DNA of 64,000 nt, taken from the NCBI RefSeq assembly GCF_033958435.1, contig NC_134139.1, positions 205,079,501-205,143,500 of the forward strand. The letters run 5' to 3'. The translations under genes and the position numbers were made by a program. Below, one piece after another: positions 56,477 to 64,000 of the stretch (the first letter of the stretch is position 1; each line of letters begins with the position of its first letter). The stretch is from Carettochelys insculpta. Lineage: Eukaryota; Chordata; Testudines; Carettochelyidae. The notes under the pieces are model-generated. The model worked only from the letters and a program-made list of their open reading frames with translations. It had not been told where the DNA came from and made no database searches.

Positions 56477-58995
56477 AGTAGCTCTGTGGCTTTATAGGGA
56501 AAGCTCAGAGCTTCTGCTTGGATAATTCAGACGTTCTGGGGTCCACTGGATTTGACAGCGGGATTGCTGCCCATTTTATGGTAGGACGTGTGTGTGAGAG
56601 AGAAACCTGTCTCCAACAGAATAAACACAAATACATCCCTTGAGAAGAACCAACCTTGTAGAAAGTTTTTTTCCCATCAGACTGCCTGCAATGGATACTT
56701 TTGTGAGAAGGGCTCAGTCAGACTCAAATAAGGGAGCACACCAAGACTTGGCCTTACAGTTTTCAAACTGGAACAGAGCCAAGTATGATTTAGTGCCAGG
56801 CTCCTTCAGACTTCTACGCCTATATGTTTCCATTTGGTTCTAGGACAGAGAGGGGAGTTCAGTTCTTGGCATCTTTGCTCAGGCAGCCAACTGCTTTCTG
56901 ATTTATGGTTTAAGATCTGATTATAAAAAAAAATTAAAACATAAACAATATGAGAGCTTGCTGCAGGACTCACTCCTGCTTCGAGTCGTGCTTTGAATCA
57001 GTGCAGAAGGTTGTCTCTGTCTTCAGCTTCAGCATCTCCTGGTAGCTGCCTACCACTGGTCTCAAGTTTTCCATGAGTCAGCCATTTGTCCAACTCACTG
57101 AAGTTCAGACCTCTTCTGGAGTGTCATAAACAGGTCCAAACAAAATTGAACAGTTCCTCTGCCCTCTTAGGTTACTGAGGTCTTCTCTTCTTATAAATCC
57201 TACACCAGGGCTTCTCTGGCAGAAACTCCTGATATCCCTGTAATACACTCTTCCTCTTTTCTGTCTGTATGCCCTACTCTTGTCTGCTTTCAGCCAAAGG
57301 GACCTGTGTCCGCTGGTATCTTTCCTATCTACTCCACCCCTTGCATTCCTACAGCCTACTTATTATGGAATAGCTCTGCCCTCTTTGGCCAGGTGCCAAT
57401 TAGCTGCTCACTTCCCCAGATGCCAAGTGTGACTAACTGGGTACATTTACTAGCCTTGTGGAGGAGCAGGGTTAAGCCCCATAACAGTATGTTGCAGTCA
57501 TAATCCAAAATACTGATACTGGAGTGGCACTGCAATGTTTTTGTTCATTTCCACAGAATATTGCAGAATCTTTATACAAAGGTGTCTATTTTATAGATAC
57601 ATATTCTGTGTGCATGGGGAGGTTTTAATGTTTCATTGGTTTCCCGAGTTCAAATTTTAAGTGGTTTTAATATTTAAACATGTTTTTATGGTCCTTGATG
57701 GAGAATGAGTGGTGTGGGGAAAGGAACAAACCTAAGTGAGAATAAAAATAATGGATTAATGGGTCAAATTCTTCACATATCTTCCGAAAGAAAGAAGACC
57801 AGGACATGATGGCATTAAATTAAGTAGAATTCATCATCTATTAATTTCAACAGCAGGAATCTCATTGTTCTCTGCTGCATTATTGATGATGAAATGGTAA
57901 TAGTTTGAAGACATTTTTTTCCCATGAAATCTGGGTCTGTTTCCACCAGACAATGATCCCAGTGGCTTGATTTCCTTTTGCAATTCTGCTTGCACATGGA
58001 AGTAACAGACAAAAGAGCAGGATGGAATGGCCAAGGCTGCCCAAGCCATTTCTGCATAGCACTGCCCGTGCACTTTAGCCCTCTCAGTGTAACAAGGACT
58101 CCTGATCTCAGCAGATGCTGCTAATCCAGCCAACAATTTCTGGTAGTTTTGTAGGGTGGGAAAGTGTCCTGCGGAGGGCAAATGCTCCTTGACAGCAGAG
58201 GGCATTGAGCACAGTGAAACTCCACTGTTAGAGGCCAGGAGGACATAGGCAGGATTCTCAAGTCCAGTCAGGGGCCTCACACCAGCTGCATATGGAACCT
58301 GTAGGCAGCAGGGTCAGAGGAACTGAGCTGAGTGCTGCTGCTTCCATGTCTGCAGAGGAAGGATTCCGTTCCCTTCTCTGCATCTCCTAACGTGATAATT
58401 CCCAGAGCTCTGCCAGGCCATTAAGCAATCGACTAAGGAGAGGTTTTAAGCAGAGAGATCACAAGTCTATTGTATCCAGCGTAAAGACTCCTACTGACAG
58501 CAATGGGCTTTGGGTCAGGTCTTAGAGTGAATGTACCAAGCTCATGTCACTTGCGACCGAAACCAGATTTGACTTATGGAATTGCTCAGTTCAGCACTTT
58601 ATCCTGACGATAGCCTGATATAAATAAATACTTTGCTACAGTCACAGAAGTTTTGATTAACATCTAAAGGATTTAACCCTCAATTAACCAGAAACATTTA
58701 TAAGACATAATCATATTAATTAAGAGAAAATTAACTTAAAAAAATTAAGTAAAAAAAAAAAGTCTCCACTGCTGAGATTATCTGGGATATCGGTTTCTAC
58801 CTGATAGGGTAAAACATAACTTTTTTTTCGTTTAGCTTGTCTGTCAGAAGCCCCAACAGTCCTCTCTGTAGTAATTCTTATACTTGAAATCAGAGTGAAA
58901 TTGTTAATGGATTAATTAGTACTATATCACTCCAACTTTGGATAGTTTCCTTTTCACATTGATTTCTTCAGGTTTGTACTATAACAATTCTTACA
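56477..58995. other. Unassigned spacer
   Basis: Two and a half kilobases with no supportable feature; open frames are short and unrecognised. Confidence 0.35.
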
Positions 58996-60600
58996 TAGAA
59001 TCATAGAAACATGGATCTGGAAGGGACCTCAGGAGGTCATTGAGTCCAGCCCACTGCTTCAAGCAGGATCAACCCCAACTAAGTCATCCCAGCCAAGATT
59101 TTGTCAAGTTGGGACTTAAAAACCTCTAGGGATGGAGATTCCACCACCTCTCTAGGCAACGCATTCCAGTGCTTCACCACCCTCCTGATGAAGTAGTTTT
59201 TCCTGCTATCCAGCCTACTCCTCTCCTTCTGTAACTTCAGACCATTGCTCCTAGTTCTGCCATCTGTCACCACTGAGAACAGTTTCTCTCCATCCTTTTT
59301 AGAGCACCCCTTTTGGAAGTTGAAGCTGGTATTAAATCACCCCTCAATCTTCTCTTCTGTAAACTAGATAAGCCCAAATCCCTCAGTCTCTCCTCATAGA
59401 TCATGTGCTTCACTCCCTTAATCATTTCCGTTGCCTTCTGCTGAATCTGCTTCAGCACATCCACATCCTTTCTACACTGTGGGGCCCAAAACTGGACACA
59501 ATATTCTATATGTGGCCTCACCAATGCCGAATAGAGGGGAACAACAACTTCTCTAGATCTACTTGAAATGCTTCTCCTAATGCACCCCAACAATGCCATT
59601 AGCCTTCTTGGCTATAAGGGCACATTGTTTACTCATATCCAGCCTTTAATCCCTTGATCCCTTTCCACTGTACTGCTGCTTAGCCAGTTGGTCCCCAGCC
59701 TATAACAATTCTTGAAATTCTTCTATCCCAAGAGCAGGACTCTACACTTCTCCTTGTTGAACTACATCATATTTCTTTTGACCCAATCTTCCAATTTATC
59801 CACATCCACTGACTTCCCCATGTCTGCAGAGCCTGTTACCTCATCATACAAGCCAATCAGGTTGGTCAGGCATGACTTGCCCCTGCTGAATCCATGTTGA
59901 CTACTTTTGGTCACTTTGCCCTCTTCCAAATACTCCAAAATGGATTCCTTGAGGATCCCCTCCATTATTTTCCTAGGGACTGAATTAAGGCTGACTGGTC
60001 TATAGCTCTCTGGATTGTCCTTTCCTTTTTTAAATATTTGCCTACATTTGCCTTTTTCCAGTCATCCAGGATCTCTCCCAATCTCCAACAGTCTTCAAAG
60101 ATAATGGCCAAAGTCTTGGCAATGATGTCTGCCAATTCCCTCAGTACCCATGGGTGCATTAAATCCAGACCCATGGATTTGTGCGCATACAGTTTTTCTA
60201 GGTAGCTCTTAACTCATTCCTTCCCTGCTGATGGCTGCCCTGCACCTTCCCATACTGCATGGTCTAGTGCCATAGTGTGGGAGCTGTCCTCGTCCGTGAA
60301 GACTGAGGCAAAAAAAGCACTGAGTACTTCAGCTTTTCTTACACCATCTGTCAATAGGTTACCACTCTCATCCAGTAACAGCCCCACACCTTCCCTGATA
60401 ACCCTGTTATTGTTGCCAACTGTTCCAATTGTGCTTTTACTTTCCTGATTACTGCCTGGTATTCTCCAGCCATATATTTATACTTCTCCTTAGTCAACTG
60501 TCCACTTTTTATATGTTTCCTTTTCGACTTTAAGCTGACCAAGGATTTTCCTGTTAAATTTCTTAGAATAAGGTTCTGATGAAACCACGTTAGCACTTTC
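58996..60600 (-). pseudogene. CR1 LINE ORF2, long but broken
   Basis: On the minus strand, pieces in several frames follow CR1 order: linker (KYKYMAGEYQAVIRKVKAQL), GVGLLLDESGNLL, SAFFASVFTDEDS, GPDG-like GLDLMHPWVLRELADIIAK, WRLGEILDDWKKANV, the [20 protein letters not shown] block, [31 protein letters not shown] and the C-terminus (KLQKERSRLDSRKNYFIRRV). The catalytic FADD block is missing: the frame jumps from VTGSADMGKSVDV to the DKLEDWVKRNM-like segment, an apparent deletion near 59800. Several frameshifts and stops are present. Confidence 0.9.
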
Positions 60601-60916
60601 GTTCTTATCAGACAGGTGCAAACTGTTGTCTAGAGCGCAATTTGAACCACGGATGCCGTCACCATAGTCAAGGACAATACCATATCTCCACCGGTTCACA
60701 GCATTAGCTGTGGGAAAGGAGTATATGTAGATCAGTTGAATTGATTGCTTTTCCTGGATAATTGGACCAACAACTGTTGGCCACGTGTGCTACATTCACA
60801 AGCAAGTGAACAGTAAGCATGCCCTAATCGGGGTTGACTATATATTTCTTAGAATAAGATTCCGTTGAAACCTATAATCAAGCTATAGACAACAGTTTAT
60901 GCACGTCTGATGAGTT
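60556..60916. repeat. Direct and inverted repeat cluster between CR1 and Tigger
   Basis: TTTCTTAGAATAAGGTTC (60556) recurs as TTTCTTAGAATAAGATTC (60847), both followed by a TGAAACC segment. TTATCAGACAGGTGCAAACT at about 60616 recurs inverted near 60916. The structure may mark a broken transposon end or a local rearrangement. Confidence 0.55.
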
Positions 60917-62030
60917 CCAATCAGAACAAAACCGGTCACGTGGTTTGTCTTCTCTGTCTGATGCAGATACGAGATACCTCATCGTCAGCTGCACAAAGTA
61001 AGCTTTAAATGTAGCAATGACACCTTGATCCATTTGCTGAAGGATGGAAGTGGTATCTGGGGGCAAAATAACCCACTCAAATGTTACCACCATAGTCTTT
61101 GACATTGATAGGATGACCGGGAGTATTATCGAGGATCAGCAAACATATATTATCCAGATTATTTTCAGCACAATATTTACAGATGAATGATGAAAGGTAA
61201 CTTGTGTAATCAGCAAAAACCTGCTTTGTCATCCATGCCATTTGACTAGAATGCCAGACCACAGGTAATGATGCCTCATTTAGGCCTGTAAGTGCCCTCA
61301 GATTTTCTGAATGGTGAACAGAAGAGCTTCAATTTCATGTCTCCTTCCAAATTTCCACCAAGATGTAATGTCAGTCAATCCTTCAAGGCCTTGAAACCTA
61401 TTGCTTTTGATTTATCCCTTGAAATAATGATTTGAGAAGGCATTCTTTTCCAGAAATGCCCCATTTTGTCAACATTAAAGATTTGTTTTGGAGAATATCC
61501 ACCTTCATTAATTATCCATTGCAATGTGGCTGAGAAAATGTTAGCCAGCTGAATATCAGCAGATGCTGCTTCACCTGTAACACTCAGACTATGATAATGT
61601 GAACACATTTCAAAGCACTAAAACCAACCGTGACTTGCTTTGAACATTACTCCAGCGGCTCCAACTTGCTTCTTTTCCTTAGCTTTCTTCTTCAGGTCCT
61701 CAGACAAAGATAGGGCTTTCTCCCTTATGATGAGGAAGCTCAAAGGCATGTTGCATTCATTATGGCTGTTGATCCAATGTATTAAAAGTCTTTCAGGTTC
61801 ACCCATTATTGCATCCATGGCCTTTGTTATTCAGTACAATTTTAGCTCCACCAACATATGTTTCTGACACTTTTTTTTATCTTTTCTTTCTGCTCAAAGA
61901 TTGCATGCACTGCCGATGCCACCAAGTTCATTGCCAAACATATGTCTTTTGATCGCTGGCCCTATTCAATTGTTTTAATAACTTCAAGTTTTGTAGCTAT
62001 GGATAGTGCTTTCCTTGGTTTCTTGCCTTA
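60878..62030 (-). pseudogene. Tigger/pogo transposase pseudogene
   Basis: On the minus strand from about 62028: KKPRKALSIATKLEVIKTIE, a stop, then GQRSKDICLAMNLVASAVHA (the HTH DNA-binding N-terminus); then a CENP-B-type segment (ERLLIHWINSHNECNMPLSF); then the DDE/DDD catalytic core: FNVDKMGHFWKRMPS, LLILDNTPGHP, and LPPDTTSILQQMDQGVIATF. All three catalytic Asp positions are still Asp, but the residue after the first (usually Glu) is Lys. At least one stop and several frameshifts kill it. The C-terminus ends near 60878. Tigger elements are TA-targeting DNA transposons like the small MITEs here, but the termini need not match. Confidence 0.85.
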
Positions 62031-62375
62031 GTGACAGCTCCTAAAAAAAATGTTCATGTCTAGGACCCATGATGATTACAAGTAACAAAGATTTTTGAAG
62101 ATTAATATCACTCACGGTCAAGATGACATAAAAACAATGAGCACACAAACCAAATGGGAAGAGCTGGGTGGCTAAGGGAAATAAGTCAGCCTCACAGTGT
62201 GTACCACTGTATTCCTCTGCATTCATTACTTACAAAGAAGACACTTGGACAAAAGTTGGTTATCTTCTTTGTAGTGAAAATATGTTCATAAATTGAAAAA
62301 TAGGTATTTACATTGTTTGTTGTAGCGAAAATTCATAAAATGAAGTTTGTAAATTGAAGGGTAGATGTAAATAAA
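62031..62375 (-). mobile_element. Tigger 5' flank, possible terminal repeat
   Basis: AATTCATAAAATGAAGTTTG then TAAATTGAAGGGTAG at 62331-62365 looks like the inverse of a Tigger-type terminus. No partner end is seen beyond 60878, so the element boundary is tentative. Confidence 0.4.
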
Positions 62376-63354
62376 AATACAAAAGCCCAGGCTGAAATGC
62401 TGTTTTTACAGTTCTCGTGAGATTTTACTGTGAATCTTGCAAGCAGTGCTGTTGTTTTTTAAAGCTCCAGCTGCTGAAATCTCACTAGTGCATGAGAATT
62501 GCAGCTTTTGTTTAAAAAATAAAAGTCAACTTCTGGCTCTCTGAATTTCAGAGAAACTTGAAAATGAAGCAAGAGTGTCCAAGTGGCTCAAAAGTCAGAA
62601 GGTAAACAAAAACAACTTAACATTCAATACTGCAGGAATGAACTGTTTGTATTAAGAGTAAACATTCAACCTCTATAGTGGGCCAATACCATTTAAATTC
62701 CACTTATGCCTTCATGATCCTTATCCTGAAAAACAACATCTGAGAAACAACCCTTGTTGATCTGAGCAATTTTGGAATGATATGGAAAGAGAGGAAGTCT
62801 TGAAGATAGTGGATCCATTGAAGACTTTGAAAACGATGACCTAGTTCCTGAACTGGGCCCACTGTTGGATATGGAGCACTGGTGAGCCTTGTCTTTGTCT
62901 ATCTATTTCATTTAGGAGACTGGCTGGTGAATGTTAATTGAGAGAAAATCTACCAACTGTGATTGGCTCAGCACAACCTAGACTGCAGCTAAGATGAAGC
63001 TTGATGTATTGGTTGGGAGAGTTATCAAAGTGAATTTTTCTGAGTAAGGTCCAAATTTGGTCTTTTAACCTTAAATAACATCCTGTGTTTTCTGCTAATA
63101 CGACTGAATTAACTTCTTCCTCTTATCATTTAGTGATATTTTTCTCTCTCGTTTCCAGATGCTTGAATTTTGTTAACTACCCCAAACACAGTATCACCTT
63201 GCAACTACCAATTATCTAGCAAAGTAAGTTAAAATGGACTCTATTCAGAGCCTATCAAAGCTCTCTCTTCATAGCTGAGCTGTCCAGAGGATCGCTTGTA
63301 ATAAGTCATTCTGTCAGAGTACAAAAATGATTATGAACTTATAGCAACTGTCAG
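62376..63354. other. Unassigned AT-rich spacer
   Basis: No coding domain or repeat terminus recognised. Confidence 0.35.
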
Positions 63355-63640
63355 TGAGGCCGACGGCCACCACAGGCCCCAGGGCAAGTTGGAAGTGGGG
63401 CCTGGCTCTGCATCCCTAAGACGGGTGGGGCCAAAGAGGGAAGGGCAGAACTAGGGCAATCAGCCCTTAGCACTGCTCCAATAGCAGTGCTGGGTCCCCT
63501 CACAGCTGCGTGGAAGGGCGGAGTGGCGCTGCTGCAGCAGTTCAAAGGGGTGCAGTGCGTCTGCTGCTGCTGCTTCCAAAGTAGCAACGGTGGCGGCCAG
63601 AGCTCTGGGCCTCTTTGAAACACTGGGCCCTATACAACTG
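63355..63640. mobile_element. GC-rich hAT-like fragment
   Basis: GGCCCCAGGGCAAGTTGGAA, then AGTAGCAACGGTGGCGGCCA, then AGAGCTCTGGGCC resembles the interior and ends of turtle hAT repeats like 23312-23731. Terminal repeats are not clear. Confidence 0.4.
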
Positions 63641-63654
63641 ACCTCTTAGCATGT

Positions 63655-64000
63655 CCATCCATATGGGAAGGCAAACTGCTATGGAAGGACAATGGGATTC
63701 CACAGGGACTGGAGCCAGCCGTGATGCTATGCAACATTTTCATCAATGATCTGGAAGTTGTATATGTAATCTCTGCTGGTAAAAATTGCAGATGAGTGGT
63801 AAATAATGATGCGGACAGGGCAATCCTACAGAGTAATCTGGTTTAGTTGGTAAAAACTGGGCCTGTCCAAGGGAAATGTATTCTATGTAGCCAGATGGGA
63901 GGTTACAGGAAAGAGGAATGAAGACCATGCCTACAGAATAGGGTTTGTAGTTTGGAAAGAAGTGACTCTGAATGGTACCGAGAGGTCTTAGGGGACAAAT
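63655..64000 (+). pseudogene. L3/CR1-like LINE RT fragment, running off the end
   Basis: The plus strand reads NGIPQGLEPAVMLCNIFIND, matching the QG...LFN.FINDL block of CR1/L3 reverse transcriptases, then GTAAATAATGATGCGGACAG and TCCTACAGAGTAATCTGG, typical of L3-like copies. Stops and a missing FADD show decay. It continues beyond the window. Confidence 0.7.

Overview
The window is a gene-poor stretch of vertebrate nuclear DNA, almost certainly from a cryptodiran turtle. I found no host protein-coding gene, rRNA, functional tRNA, operon or CRISPR array. What can be recognised is transposable elements and their wreckage. The turtle call rests on two inverted copies of a tRNA-headed SINE whose tail resembles the CR1 3' end (the Cry/polIII-SINE organisation of cryptodires), many CR1 LINE copies, several families of GGCTAYGTCTACAC-ended MITEs, and Penelope-like elements (PLEs).

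Layout. 0-5 kb: an RTE-like LINE fragment, an inverted PLE tail, CR1 ends, a palindromic PLE insertion (2557-2765), and a PLE with a GIY-YIG endonuclease ORF (3268-4174) inserted in a Cry-type SINE. 5-14 kb: a decayed CR1 (5225-6690) split by another CR1, two more palindromic PLE insertions (7247-7451, 10464-10668), a LINE 3' end, and two hAT-like elements with GC-rich interiors (8543-10163, 12849-13732). 14-21.8 kb: a GT microsatellite, an inverted pair of 628-bp-class MITEs, a PLE with an inverted tail, a 191-bp solo LTR inside a PLE tail, and a CR1 RT fragment. 21.8-32 kb: mostly unassigned sequence with hAT MITEs, a PLE fragment and a third 628-bp MITE. 32-34.3 kb: a minisatellite-bearing MITE inside a second MITE, then a CR1 end. 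37.4-41.4 kb: a PLE and a CR1 holding three later insertions. 41.8-48.1 kb: an RTE-like fragment, a SINE and a long open young CR1 (endonuclease C-terminus plus complete RT). 51.4-56.5 kb: a pogo-like MITE, a CR1 fragment, a Harbinger-type MITE, an internally deleted Harbinger element and another MITE. 59-62.4 kb: a CR1 and a Tigger/pogo transposase pseudogene. 63.4-64 kb: a hAT-like fragment and an L3/CR1-like fragment running off the end.

The elements do not act together as a pathway, but their nesting gives a readable order of insertion. Many junctions resolve to the base: TA duplications for pogo/Tigger-like MITEs, 8 bp for hAT, 3 bp for the 628-bp MITEs, 4 bp for the LTR and 8-13 bp for most PLEs. 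The most interesting signal is recurrent inverted-tail PLE insertions, each with its own target-site duplication, whose tails carry a hammerhead-ribozyme-like core in at least two sequence families.
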